NCBI GenBank assembly: GCA_964036665.1
Contig: OZ038528.1
Span: 7,508,501-7,572,500 of the forward strand
DNA: 64,000 nucleotides
Reading direction: 5' to 3'
DNA from: Gordius sp. MW1
Lineage: Eukaryota > Nematomorpha > Gordioida > Gordea > Gordiidae
The notes below the pieces were generated by a model. That model was given only the letters and a program-made list of their open reading frames with translations. It ran no database searches and had not been told where the DNA came from. Every line of letters begins with the position of its first letter. Position 1 is the first letter of the stretch. The position numbers were made by a program, and so were the translations under genes. Positions 25,840 through 38,205 of this stretch are shown piece by piece.

Positions 25840-25995
25840 TAGAGACCTGCAACGGGCCTGTTTAGGTCAGTCGCTCGTAATAAATATTTAAAAGCCCGGG
25901 CCCGGCCCCGTCAAAATATTAAATTATAAGCCCGAACATGGCCCACTAATTTTATATAAAGCCCGGCCCTGGGCCCGTAAATTTTTTAATGTTTA
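25840..25995. mobile_element. hAT left end, CCCGG type, right end missing
   Basis: Starts TAGAGACCTGCAACGGGCC directly after Helitron sequence, followed by GCCCGGGCCCGGCCCCG and similar words. It is the same terminus as at 23114 and the inverse of the end at 41345. No matching right end or duplication of the flank (ATTGTTAC) was found downstream, so the boundary at 25995 only marks where the arrays stop. Confidence 0.7.
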
Positions 25996-26265
25996 TTTTT
26001 TTGGTTAATTTTTTTTATCGATATGGTAATATGTATGTGTTAAAAATGTTAATTAAAATATTGTAAAATTAATAAATTGGTAATTCTCGGTCACTCGAGT
26101 TCTTCTATAAGAAACGACTACATAGAATAATTTTTTTTACAAGTGACACTTCAGGGTACATAAAACCATATAAGCCAATAAACTTTTAAAACCCTTATTT
26201 AAGATTATAATGTTTTTAATTATGTTACTTAGCTTTAGAAGATTTTTACCCTCATATTCGATGTT

Positions 26266-26361
26266 CTTCATTGATAATTTATCGGGAATTATCGAGGGTG
26301 TTAAAAACAAATTAATTTGTTTTTAACACCCTCGTCAATTCCCGATAAATTATCAATGAAG
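26266..26361. repeat. 96-bp spacer-free palindrome
   Basis: Two 48-nt arms (CTTCATTGATAATTTATCGG outermost, AAATTAATTT at the centre) are inverted copies with only a 2-nt mismatch and no loop spacer. A 12-bp direct repeat, GTTACTTAGCTT, occurs at 26224-26235 and 26361-26372, on either side. The left arm resembles sequence at about 24965-25010 in Helitron family B, so an inverted duplication of that repeat is likely. Confidence 0.9.
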
Positions 26362-26736
26362 TTACTTAGCTTCTTTGCTTTTCAACCATTTTTAATAATT
26401 AGGTTTAAAATGAAAAAACAGTAAAGTAATAAAAGTAACTCGAGGGAGTTTGTTTTTAAATTTGTTAAAGATAATGAGTATATAAATTTGGCATTTGGCC
26501 GGGATCAGATAGAGTAGAAGTTACCAACCGTCTTAATTTGCAGGAAAATATTTTGCCAGTTTCGCATTCATCCGTTATAAATTAACAACCTAGACAAATT
26601 GCCAAAAGAAATTCACAAAGAGCAAATATAAATAGCAATTAACCAGAATCGTCGCCTATGGCCTGGTCAGACAAATTAGATGTAAGCAACAGTCAGCATT
26701 AATTTGCAAGGAATTATAGCCAATTTTGCAATTATT

Positions 26737-26915
26737 CATGGGCGTACGCAAGGGGGGGGACAGGGCCCCCCCCCTTCCCACCTAAATTACGGAAAAAAAA
26801 ATTTTCAATGCAAAAACATTGAAAAATTAAAAAAAATTATGTTTTGCCCGCCTCTAAATGAACTTTTAAACGTTTTGCCCCCCCCCCCCTAATTTAAAAC
26901 CTGGGTGCGCCCATG
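26737..26915. mobile_element. hAT MITE, CATGGGCGTA family
   Basis: Begins CATGGGCGTACGCAAGGGG and ends GGTGCGCCCATG, with G and C runs inside each end as in the copies at 42.6-46.1 kb. The flanking 8-mers no longer match, so the target duplication is lost or diverged. Confidence 0.7.
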
Positions 26916-26992
26916 AGCAACAACCTAGATAGGTTGCTTAAAGAAATTCATTAATAAAGGTTATCAGTCGGGCACAAAAACAATACTGGAAT

Positions 26993-29042
26993 TTGAATAG
27001 GAAGGGACTAAGAGCTGAACCTTGATGGACTCCAGTGTTAATGGCAAAGCCCTTTGTAGTCCCCACCGTTGTTCTAACGTACGTTCTATTTCCCTTGTAC
27101 ATTCTTTAATTGCTCTGACGTAAAATCTGGCACATTATTTTCTTTAAGACATTTCCACACTAAAGTACGAAGAATCTTATCGAACGCTTTTTCTAGATCG
27201 ATGAAACACATGTGCAAATCCTCTTCCCTTTCTTTAAACCGCTCCATTAATCTTCTTACACTGTTTAGAGCGTCTGCTGTAGACCTCGCATGAATCCGAA
27301 TTGGTTATCTCGAATTTGAACCAAACTCCGCACCCGTTTTTCGATCACTTTTTCCCACACCTTGAAAGTGTGACTCATAAGCTTTATACCTATGTAATTG
27401 TTGCAATCCTCAATGTTCCCTTTCATCTTGTATATCGGGATCATGTAGCTATCCCTCCACTCGTTAGGCATTACACCCGTTTTCGGCGAATTGTGCATCA
27501 GTATTGCCTAACGCTTTAAAACCCTCAATTGGTATATTGTCTGGTCCAAGAGCTTTTCCCAACTTTATTTACCCATAGCAACTTTGACTTCCCTTCCCGA
27601 GTCCGCTGTGTTTAATTCTCCTATTATATTTTCCTAATTAATGTCTTCGACTACAGGCCCCTTTTCAATTGATAAATCGCTATAATAGTAGTACCATCTT
27701 TGTAGTATAAGGCTGTCTGGTGTTGGTATTTCTCCCTTTTGGCCCTTGATTAGCCGGCATTCTAGGTAATCTTTAGAATTTCGGGCCCTTGACTTTGCGA
27801 TTTTGTAGATCAATTTTTCTCCTTCCTTTGAGTTTAGTTTTACATTTATATCGTCGTACACCCTGCTTTTTGCTTTTGCTACTAATTTTTTAGCCGATCT
27901 TTTAGCTACTTGGTAAGCTTGCTTATCATTACTATCCTTGCTTTTCTACCAAACTTTGTACAATCTCTTCTTTTCCTTGATACATTTTTGCACTTCTTCA
28001 TTCCACCATCACGTCTCCTTAAGAATTCTTTTAGTGGGCTTGCTTTCACCTAGTATTTGTCGTCCCGCTTTTCGCATAGTGGCAGCTATACCATTCCATT
28101 GATCCTCACATAAAGCATTTTCCTTTAATTCAGCATGTTTAATTACTTGTTCCTGAAAATGTTGGATATTATCCTTAAGTTTCCTCCATTGTATAGTAGC
28201 CGCTACTCTTTGTACCTTTTGCCCTTTAATGCCCTTTAATTTAAAGTCCATCACCAACAGCTTGTATTGGCAGGCCAATATTTCACTCGGTATTACCTTA
28301 ACATTTTGAACATACTTTAAGGGCGCTTTGTTGACTAGAAAGAAATCTATCTGAGCGGTAAGGCTGCCGCTTTTGCACGTTATAAGATGTTCCTGTCCTA
28401 GGTCAAAAGCTTGAGCAATTTCTAGAATTTCCGTACCTCCTTCATTTCTTAGGCCGTAACCCCGACCATCGTGATTTCTTTCAAATCCTTCCCTTGATTT
28501 GCCCACGTGTCCATTGAGGTCCGCTCCGATAATTATTAGTCCCTCTTTACCGAATAGGAATAGAACATCTTCAAGCTCCTTCCAAAAACACTCTTTTTCC
28601 GCCTTAGAGCATCCACCTTGAGGGGCGTATTGATATAACGTTTATCGTAGTAGATTTATAACATAGCTGTATAGTCATAATTCTGTCATTGATTCTTTTA
28701 ACGTCGACGACAGTTTGCTGGAATTCTTCCGATAGCACTATACCAACGCCATTCGATATGTTTCTGTACCGTAAAAATATAATTTGTATCAGTCACCTAT
28801 GTATTTTGCTTTTTGGCCCTTCCATTTGGTCTCTTGTATACAAGCGATATCGATTTTTCTCCTCCTTTAGAACGTCTGCCAATTCTCTTCTCTTGCTAGT
28901 CATTGTACCAATATTCCATGACCCAAACTTTATCCTACGCAAACTAATGTCTTAAACCGCTTCCGTTTGTTGAGAGAGCGGTAGCCTTCGGTTATTTCCC
29001 ACACAATCCAAGCGAAGAATGCGCGCGTCGCTTAAGGGGGAC
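26993..29042 (-). mobile_element. RTE-type LINE, second copy
   Basis: Closely similar to the copy at 19524-21789 over the whole endonuclease-to-RT region, in the same orientation. Minus-strand pieces: 28506-28009 (endonuclease part, EGFERNHDGRGYGLRNEGG), 27861-27634, and 27498-27265 (NNYIGIKLMSHTFKVWEKV, QFGFM). Its 5' edge coincides with that of the first copy, but it stops inside the RT region at about 26993, so the 3' end is missing. Small deletions and frame changes make it inactive. Confidence 0.87.
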
Positions 29043-29496
29043 GCCCTAGCTTGGTTTTCATGCTCCTTCTTTGTTGTAGTATACATTTTGGTTTATTTGG
29101 AATTAGGGAGTATTGATATCTCGGCCTTCCAAGCCTAACGGAACTATGTTAGATTTTGGCGCTTGACTACCTACTATTCTTTATGATGCCGTCATTTTGG
29201 TGAATTAAACTTTTCTTTAGACCACTCGTATTGATAATCTAGCACTTCCATTTCACTAGTACTCCCTCAAAAAACCCAGAAATTTTAGTCTGACCCTTCA
29301 CCAAGAACCTTGCCAATAGGGTGACCCCCAGTAACAAACACAAAAGTTGTGAATGGCTACCAAAGGTATGGCTTCTTGGATCACGAGAGTACACAAGCTC
29401 AACCACCACTACAAGGTATTTCTGGCTCGGTTGAGTAGTTTCTTAACTCTTTTAGCATTTTTATACACAATCAAATAAAAAAGTAACAAAATAATA

Positions 29497-29606
29497 CATC
29501 TAAAAAATTTTATTAAGCCCGAATTGCCAATCCTATCATAGTGCCCGCCCGGGCCCGCCCGAAAATAAAAATTTAGGGCAGTTGCCCGGCCGCCGGGCAA
29601 TCTGGT
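29497..29606. repeat. CCCGG-type hAT end fragment
   Basis: GC-rich words (GCCCGCCCGGGCCCGCCCG, GCCCGGCCGCCGGGC) lead into CTGGTCTCTG, resembling the right terminus GCAGGTCTCTA of the 41345 element. No matching left end was found. Confidence 0.5.
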
Positions 29607-29965
29607 CTCTGCTTCTAATCATGTCAATAATCTATATTTTGTTCAAAATTCCTGGCGCTTAAGCGTACAGATATATTTCTCGAACCGAGAATTCTCAAGA
29701 GATGCCATTTTTTGAATTTCTTAAATATATTTTAATTCCTTGGGCAAGTGATTAAATTACTGATCTTCAGCTATGTTTGGTTATTTAAAAATAATTAAAA
29801 CACTAAATTCCTTGGATTACATTATATGAAAGATTTTTAATTTGGCTATGTCTAGTGTCTACGTGCTCTTCATTTTTTTAAATTAAATTTTATATTTCGT
29901 GTTTTATATACAAAACAAAATTGTATAACAAATAAATACTTATATCTAAGTAGAGTATATAAAAG

Positions 29966-30380
29966 CAGGGTTTAAACCCGCCCAAAATAAAATCGGGTTC
30001 GTGTTCGGGTTCGTGTTTGGTTTAAGGAATTGGGTTCGGGTTCGGTTTAAGGAATTGGGTTCGGGTACAGGTTCGGGTTCAAGAAATTGTATATCAATTA
30101 TATATATAATACTTACAAATAATTCTTGAGATAATTAGTATCGATTAGTGAATGAAAAATGCCGGAAACATAAAAATATTGAAATTACAATCGTATGGTT
30201 CTCGTTACATTGTCATGGTAGAGAAAACTGAGATGTTCAATTCCCGAATCCCAACCCTTTTTTGTATTTATCGGGTTCGGGTTTTGAGGGTGTTTTTAAA
30301 AATGGGTTCGGGTTTGGGTTCGGGTTTTGTAAAACATCGGGTTTTACCCGGTTCGGGTTCGGGTTCGGGACAAACCCCTG
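29966..30380. mobile_element. hAT MITE with GGGTTC arrays
   Basis: The ends CAGGGTTTAAACCCG and CGGGACAAACCCCTG are imperfect inverted repeats. Flanking 8-mers TATAAAAG (29958-29965) and TAGAAAAG (30381-30388) form a target duplication with one mismatch. Tandem TTCGGG/GGGTTCG hexamers lie inside both ends. No transposase. Confidence 0.78.
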
Positions 30381-32058
30381 TAGAAAAGCTTAGTTTAAGA
30401 CTTAAAATAGAGCAACTGAGGTCCGCAGGCCAAGGCCCGAGTTATAGCTATTTAAGGGTTGTCTAACATTACAGCGGATGATCTCTCATTAAATAATGAT
30501 TCCTTTGAAACAAAAATAAGTTTCTTCGATCTCAATATAGTCTTGTAAAAATGAGTTATAGCAGACTGTCTCAAAAGATTATGATATAAAAATCATTTTT
30601 TCTGGATTACCAATCTAGCCCCGGGCCATATCAAACCTTAAATATGGATTCAATTTTGTATTCTAATTGAATTTTACAATATGTTGAATTTTTGGATCAC
30701 TCAGAGGACCATCTTCATGCGCTTATACACTAATTTTGCATTCTTTAGAAAGTGGAAAGGGGTTTATGAATTATATATGAGTTTATGTAACCCGTGAAAA
30801 ATTTATCTAAAAAAGCAAAAACTATTTGTTGCGGATTAAGGATGTGTTAAACACCTGCCTTTATAGCATCAGAGTTGAAAATAGGCCAAGACTTGGCTCT
30901 TCACAAGTTATTATTTCAACAAACTTTAAAATCGAAAAAAAACTAGGATGTCTCATAAACGAAGTAAAAAATTTATGGCTAGACAACAAAGGAAAATTTA
31001 ATAAATATTAATTTAAAAATATGTTTAAGAATCTTGTGAGCGATCCGTGAATAATAATGAAAGAGGATGGCGTCAAGTTTTATATGGGTATCATAGGGTA
31101 CTAATGAAAATCTCTATATTTAATTATTGAGGAATTTAAAGTCTAAATATTTCGTTTTAATAAATCTAAAAGGGGCTAAAATGGCGTAACGACTTATATT
31201 TAGATATAAAAACCAGTTAAATATTGTTACAAGGCTGCGTGATCTATCATATTATGTTTTGAAACTAGGCTTATAACGCATTTCTAACCATTTGAATTTA
31301 TTGGACAATATAATACATTTAGTAAGAAACGTGAATTTATTTGATAATTTTTAACCACTTGAAATTTATTATGAAGTATTGAGGGCAACGGCGAAGGAAC
31401 CATCGATCTAAACGCCAAGGAAATTTCTCAGAGGGGAAGCTCTGTGTCTGCTTTCTGAGTCTCTTCTCTTAAACCCTTTTACAATTCACATTTTAACTTA
31501 ATATGGATAAATTTAATTAACCTTTAAGGAAATACAAATTTTGATTGTTTTAAGTTCCACTAAAAAATTTCAGAAAAATAACACAATTTAAAGCAAATCA
31601 AGCCTCCCATAATTTTTGTGATATTTTACCATATTTATTATATGAATACAAAATGCCTGATATAAGCATTTAGCAAAAATTTAGTAAAAATTGCGTGAAA
31701 AATTAATTTAAACCCTTACTTAAAATATTGTCAATTTGAAGTGACATATATAGATAGTCGCTTTTGTGTTTACCTAATTTTTTGGGTAGATTATAGGCTA
31801 TAATTGATTTCTTACTGATTTGTCTGTGCAATATAATTTGTTATAGGGCTCTCTTAAGCCCTTTAACTTATATAAACATTAAGTGTAAATAATCGTATTC
31901 TAAAATTGCAAATTTGTAGGGCAATCCATCTTTAAAACTGTTTTATAGCCTATAAAATTGCTGCCTCTAGTTTACTTTATTTTATAGAAATGTGATGACT
32001 ATAGAAATTGATGGGAAGCTATAACTAATTACAGATGATATATTCATTCATATAATTT
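30381..32058. other. AT-rich upstream region of the DNAJB12 gene
   Basis: About 1.7 kb without a recognisable gene. It must contain the promoter and 5' UTR of the downstream gene, but I can point to no specific site. Confidence 0.4.
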
Positions 32059-35000
32059 ATGGATAGTAATAAAGATGAAAGCGATAGGTGCTATGAACTG
32101 GCTCAACAATATCTTAAGCAAGGCAATGTTGAAAAAGCAATCAAGTTTTTGGTAAAAGGAGAAAAACTTTATCCTAGTCAAAAAATTAAAAGTATTAACA
32201 ATATACATGATATTTTACATTAAAATAGAATTATTAGAACAAATACAGTCTTATAAAACACAAGAATCTGCATCCACAAATGATGGTTTTAAACACCGCT
32301 TTGCATCACATAATGAACAATACCGCAGGGCTAGGTCAAAATCAAAGGAACCTCAAAATTGTACAAAAGAAGAGCTTGATGCAATTAGGCGGTAATCATT
32401 GCATTAAAAATGCATCAAATTTTTTATATATTTTCTGTACTTATATAAATTTTTATTAAATGAAGTGTGAATATTATTAAAGTTACATAAAATTTGCATT
32501 TATTAAAATATATATGATTATTAAGGATAAAAAAGTGCAAAGATTACTATGAAATTTTGGGCATTCCACGTGATGCAACTGAAGCTGACATTAAAAAAGC
32601 CTACAAAAAATTGGCTCTACAGTTTCATCCAGATAAAAATAATGTACCTGGAGCAGCAGAGGCTTTTAAAGGTATATTAATTTTTAAAGGCACAAGCTTT
32701 TTGGGCAATTTAATTTTATTCATACTGATTGATACGGAATGCTTTTTTTGATATTCAAATTTATTCTCACTCCTGAATATTTAAAAGATATTGGAATAAA
32801 TTTAAAAAACATCTGTATTATCAAAGGTTGTTGGGCTATTTAAAGCAAGTATTAACATATCTTCACAGTACACACGTGAATAATTAAGTCACTTTAGAAT
32901 GAAAGGATAAAATGCAGATTCCTTCCTTTTTACATTTAATATAAATTATTAAAAAATATTTTTTATTATTTACATTTAGGCATTAATCACTTAATATTTC
33001 AATTTCAATTTGTTCTAAGGTATATGTAGTATTTATTTACGATATGGAATTATAACAACCGGACAATAGTAATGTATTTAGAACAAGGAAAACATATGTA
33101 ACATAAAAATATATACACAAGGAACGCTTAACAATATATTACAATGAGATAAAGTATGACCTTATCCTCTACTTCATCCCTTGCTCTTTCATAACTTATA
33201 GCTAATTCATATACAGTTTTGAATTTTAGCTTTTCATCTCCATCTTTACCTTCTGAAAACCTGATCCTGATTTCATTTTCTACTCTGCTATTGTCTAAAT
33301 TCAATAAGAACCCATCCCTTAACATTTCATCTTCATCATCATAATTGCATCTTGTTATTAACCCCTTAAGTTTTTGAGCATACTCCTCAATTGAATCTGT
33401 ACCTCTTCTACATCTTAAAAAACTTAGTCTCGAAAAAAAAATAGAATTTTTACTCTTAAATAATAATTTTAAATTAATAACTAATTCATCAAAACTACAG
33501 TTATTAATTAGTTTCGGATATACCTTAAGCTTTAATTTTTTCAGGGTAGGGAGGCCAATGAATGTTATGAGATATTTCTTCTTGTTCTCCGGCGCGACTT
33601 TTTTAATTTCCATGACATTCTCCAATACTAACAGCCAATCTTCTATGTCTACTTGATCTGTGAATTCTTCTATTTTGACCAGTTTTTGTATTAGGAAAAG
33701 CATTTATTTTAGGCTAACAAATTTCTCATTCTTCTATTAATTGCTATGCAATTGGGCTCGTTTTTTGGTGTCCGTCCGTACGTTGTCCGTTACCCTCCCT
33801 ATCTATTTGCATTGGGTATATTAGGTTATCGCTTTTTTAAATTAATGCATGAGAAAGAGGTGCCCCACCCCTCATCTCTATCTCCCTCGCTGTGTTTTTT
33901 TTTAAATTAATGCATAAGAGGTGCCCCACCCCTCATCTCTATCTCCCTCGGTGTGTTATATATAAGATTTGTTAAATTATCTATTATATAATAAACATAA
34001 ATAAAAGTTGTTTACTTTTAATTGCTATGCAATTTAACTAGTTTTTGGGTTAGAATCCCGGAGTTTTTTTGACTCTTATGATTGTTCTTGTTACTATCAT
34101 TGATAATAAGACTTTTTGGCCGTCCGCTGGCTGCTGACCAATGAAAAAAATGACCATTGGCCAAAATGTGAATCCAAGTTTATTTTTTCGTTTTTTTTGA
34201 CTATTATGATTGTTCCTGTTACTACCATTGCTATTATGACTTTTTGGCCGTCCGCTGTCCTGACCGATGGAAAAAATGACCATTGGCCAAAATGTGAATC
34301 TAAATTATTTTTTTTCGTTTTTTTTGACTATTATGATTGTTCCTGTTCCTACCATTGCTATTATGACTTTTTGGCCGTCCGCTGGCTGCTGACCAATGGA
34401 ATAAAATGACCATTGGCCAAAATGTGATTCGAAAACTTTTTTTCGTTTTTTTTGACTATTATGAATTTATATCCACTTTTACCGTGTCCTGGCTGCTGAC
34501 CAATGGAAAAAAATGACCATTGGCCAAAATGTGATTCGAAAATTTTTTTTTCGTTTTTTTGGCTATCATTGACTTATAGAGTATCTGTTGGTACTGACCA
34601 ATAGAGAAAAAATGACCATTGGCCAAATTTTTGATTTTTTTAATTAAAAATTGTTCCAATTCAACAAAAAATTTCTCCCAACAATTCTGCAAATTCTTAA
34701 CATTGTGATGTTTTATAATATAATGTTTGTTAGACCCATAATCACTAAAGGCCATAAAAACTAATGTAATACGCAACTAGATGCAAACACTAAATCTAAC
34801 CCTAACCCTTGCCTATATTACATTTTGCCTATAAATGGAAAATTTGTATAGATAATTAATTAATCATTAGGCATTTAATACCCCCCTATAGGCGTTCTCG
34901 CCCCTTCCCACCTTTCTCGCCCATAAATTGCATAGCAAATATGATACATTTATACGAAGTACAGATGAGTCGTCCCCCCTTCCCTTCCCCTCTTCCCTTC

Positions 35001-38000
35001 CCTTCCCTTCCCTTCTCCCCCTTCCCACGAGGGCCGAAGGCCCGAGTTTCTATTTTAATGACTGAAAAAATTATTTTATTAAAGCGTCAAATAAAATTGT
35101 GCCTCTTAATAAACTGTGAGTATTTTTGTTGTGCAATTGTACAGGGAAAATACTATATAAGAGAGAAGGTATTTAATTTGGAAAACTCCTAAAGATCTTC
35201 TGATATAATGTTTAAAACTGTATTTATTTGAAATGATTATGTATTATTTTTATTCTTCTCTAATATGTAAAAATTGATACTAATTAATACCTGTTCATTC
35301 TAGTGTTTTATATTTTTCTCATTTTTAGTAGGATTTGCTAGGTGTTTGCATATCATATATAATTTTGTGTTATTTGAAATGAACGCTACTTCCTTCCATC
35401 CTTGTTTATTAACTTCATCAAAAATCATTCTTAAGGCTCTATACCATTTTTAATGCCTTAATTAACTTTGAAAAATCTCATAATGGTTTTTTGAAATGTC
35501 TGTTTAGATAATCACAATCTTACTTTGTAGGCAGTAAAATTTTACCTCTGATATTTATTGCGATTTTTTCATAAAGGGTTGTCCAAATCTTTTTCTAGAT
35601 TTGTTTTTTATCGCCACTCAATCATAGAATAGTTGATATGAATTATAGGAGGCAAAAGTTTTGGTATTAATTTAGGTCGGGTTAAAATGATTATTTTCAA
35701 TGTTAACCATAATCTTATTTAAAATAATAAATATTTTCTGGATACGCTATCACTGTATGTATTCGCACATCGAACAACTAATATATTTGATATGTATAAT
35801 TTTTATAGCTATAGGAAACGCTTTCGCCATTCTGAGCGACCCGCAAAAAAGGAAGCGTTACGACTTACATGGCACCGAAGTTGAGCGCATTTCTCACAGG
35901 CACGCGCAAGAAGATTTTTTTGAATACGATTACGCCCGTGGATTCGATAGTAATATAAATCTCCAAGATATTTTTGTTTGTGCTGAGAATGGATTAAATT
36001 GTATTAATATATTTATTATGTAGCCGAAATGAACGCGGAAGATATCTTCAATCTATTCTTCGGAGGCGGGATCAGAGGTACCATGTGATGCCTTTATTAA
36101 ATCATTTGCAAATAGCAATTTTTAATAATTATTTGTGAAGGCTTATATAACTACCTTTCATTTAGAGTAAGCTTAAAACAATTGTATTAGTCAGGGGTAG
36201 TTAAGCTTAACGATAGATGTATTTCATTATCATAAATTTAAACTTTTTTGAGACATAAAGAATAAGTTAGGTTACATTTAAATTTACATTTAACGTTATG
36301 AATAAATATTATAGGAGGTTATTATCGCAACGGTCCCACTTTTGCCAGAACCAGGACCCAACGTCGCGCACAAGCCGCCTCATCCCCACCCGATAATGAG
36401 GTACGGGTTTGAGTTATTAATGCGGCTAAATTTATTTTTTGATCTCCAAAATGCTATCTATTAATTCTTGAAATATCTTGGTTGGACTGGCATTCATTTC
36501 AAATATGTTATAGTAATAACGAAATGCTCGCTTTTGATAGACTTATTTAGTTGCCCATTAATTATGAAATTTGCCTTACATAGCTCAAAATTTTTTACAT
36601 TAGTCGAACAACGCCCTTTTAATCCAAATGCTGCCCATTCTAATCTTGATCGCGTTATCCTTATTAAGCGGATTATTTGTTTCGGATCCACCCTACAGTT
36701 TCGAAAGAAATAGGTAAACAAATTGCCATTTGTGTTCTATTATCGTTTATTCCATTTGCACAAACGTTAAGCTGTTTAATTCTTTTTTATATGCCTTAAT
36801 TTAGCAAATATATTACCCGGAGGGAGACGTCTATATTCAACGTACCGTATTATGTGAAAAGAGATTTTATCGAAAATTACGAAGGCAAGATAGACCAAAT
36901 CGAACGGGAGATCGAGAGAGAATACTATTATAATGTGGAAAAGGAATGCTCTCGGCAAATTGCTAGAAGTAAGAGTTGTTCATGAGACATGGCTAAAGCA
37001 ACTTGAACCAATAGAGCTATTATAATTTACTATAGATACACTGCATAATACTGTCTTGTTTAGGGAAAAATGTGGTTGGACTATGAAGTTAGATATTTCG
37101 GACAAATACACTTTTATTCATGAACATAAACTATATTATCCCGAAATATCGAGTACCATTTCCCTCTGCTTATTTTATACAATCCAACCACACCGCTCTT
37201 AAACAACGAATATTACTGCTTAATTAGTTAAAAAAGGTGTCCAGAAACAGCCTTTTATTGATTAATCTTTTATTTTTAACGCGAGAAATTACTTTTAAAC
37301 TTTTAGTTGTTTAATTAAGTATATTGCCCAATTTTAAATATATTATAGGCAAAATTTAGTAAACTACGTGCAAATTTTTTTGTTGTTGATCTTTACGCCA
37401 TCTTAAGTTAAACAAATTTATCACTTTTTAAATTATAAACATTTTTTATCTACTTTATTAAATGAACATTAAAATTTGTTAAAATGAACTCGATTTGTTT
37501 AGCACGACCTGCCAAAAATTATTTTTTATATTAACCGCTCTAATATGTTCGTTAATAATTATTTAAAAGCTAGCGTCTTGGTACATTTTTAAATACTTTT
37601 TATAATTAAATTAAGCAAGGTGTAGTTAGATTGATCTGTAACATGTCTTTTTTAGGATTTTACGCTTAAGCTTTATTAGCCCAAATAATAGTTGATTAAC
37701 TATTTTTATTTGAGTCGAAGAGTGCACTATTCATTAACATAAAAAATTAAAGTCCAAAATCTCTAGCCGGGCTTTCTAAAACATGGTTCTAACATAGGCT
37801 TTAAGGGTTAGATGTTTGGCCCTTAACCATTATTGTTGTTACAAAGACATGATTAAAATTTGGGTAAATATTTATATATAATTTATTATTATAAATTTTT
37901 CATAGAAACATTGTTGCTGCGACAAGCCGAATATTTTGGAAACGCGAAAATGTATGAGCAAGCCCAAAATTTCCCCACTCCTGCTTGTGATATTTTACGA

Positions 38001-38024
38001 TACCGAGAAAATCATATAGCATAA
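32059..38024 (+). CDS. DNAJB12: DNAJB12/DNAJB14-like ER membrane J protein
   Basis: Exons: 32059-32191, 32229-32391, 32526-32671, 35809-35949, 36024-36077, 36315-36400, 36604-36713, 36805-36968, 37906-38024. All junctions are GT-AG and in phase; 371 codons (human DNAJB12 is about 375). The N-terminal helix block ([20 protein letters not shown]) matches the family. A J domain at about residues 103-167 has [20 protein letters not shown], the catalytic HPD (QFHPDKN) and [12 protein letters not shown] Gly-rich [11 protein letters not shown] linker follows, then one membrane span (about 251-267, [16 protein letters not shown]) and the C-terminal DUF1977 region ([19 protein letters not shown]). Known role: the J domain faces the cytosol and recruits Hsc70 for ER quality control and degradation of misfolded membrane proteins. 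The third intron (32672-35808) holds a gag-like fossil and a minisatellite. Confidence 0.93.
33128..33703 (-). mobile_element. Ty3/Gypsy-like gag fossil in an intron
   Basis: A minus-strand frame of about 190 codons with a capsid-like pattern: [20 protein letters not shown], then [49 protein letters not shown], and a late helix [12 protein letters not shown]. The layout parallels gag of the element at 11990-19523, but the sequence is clearly different. No LTR, protease or polymerase accompanies it here, so it is a solitary fragment. It lies antisense in the DNAJB12 third intron. Confidence 0.65.
33833..33957. repeat. Two tandem 63-bp units
   Basis: Two adjacent copies of a unit beginning TTTTTAAATTAATGCAT and containing GAGGTGCCCCACCCCTCATC, nearly identical apart from a short gap. 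Confidence 0.85.
34107..34640. repeat. Minisatellite with CCAATGG/CCATTGG hairpin core
   Basis: Five units of about 105-130 bp start near 34116, 34245, 34370, 34485 and 34580. Each has TTTTTGGCCGTCCGCTGG or a relic of it, then GACCAATGG, an A-rich loop, and GACCATTGGCCAAAATGTGA. CCAATGG and CCATTGG are exact inverted copies, so each unit can form a stem. Open frames across the array are by-products of the repeat. Confidence 0.85.
34969..35027. repeat. Pyrimidine-rich CCCTT microsatellite
   Basis: Repeated CCCTT/CCCTTCC words in a 59-bp C/T-only run in the DNAJB12 intron. Confidence 0.8.
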
Positions 38025-38199
38025 CACTACAAAACCATACACGTTATCAGCACCCTTTTATCATTTACCTGCACGTTGTACGCATTAATATGTGTTGTAA
38101 ATGTCTTGTTAACACATTTGCCATATTTCCCATAAAGTGTAAAACCGTTTTTACCCTTTTTGGTCAATTTTCATAAAATTTATATGCATATTTAACTTT

Positions 38200-38205
38200 A
38201 ATAAA
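38200..38205 (+). promoter_or_regulatory. Candidate polyadenylation signal for DNAJB12
   Basis: AATAAA 176 nt after the stop codon, in AT-rich 3' sequence. Confidence 0.4.

Larger units (their letters stand above)
33741..34938. mobile_element. Inverted-end repeat element carrying a minisatellite
   Basis: Left TTGCTATGCAATTGGGCTCG and right CGCCCATAAATTGCATAGCAA are inverted relatives. A second left-type edge lies at 34022. Between them are the two 63-bp direct repeats (33833-33957) and the 34107-34640 minisatellite. A target duplication is not clear, so the element class is unknown. The same edge and minisatellite recur at 22079-24470. Confidence 0.5.

Noticed and set aside
29409-29600. 63-codon minus-strand frame starting MPGGRATAL
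   Set aside because: It translates the CCCGG array; no gene features.
30152-30466. 104-codon plus-strand frame with a Gly/Ser-rich stretch
   Set aside because: The Gly-Ser-Gly part is a translation of the GGGTTC array of the hAT MITE at 29966-30380, and the frame crosses the element's end.
34107-34640. Regularly spaced palindromic repeats suggesting a CRISPR array
   Set aside because: The intervals between stems are themselves repeated, unit lengths vary, and the context is a eukaryotic intron.
34050-34776. Several overlapping frames on both strands in the DNAJB12 intron
   Set aside because: Their repeated peptides follow the minisatellite units exactly, so they are by-products of the repeat.
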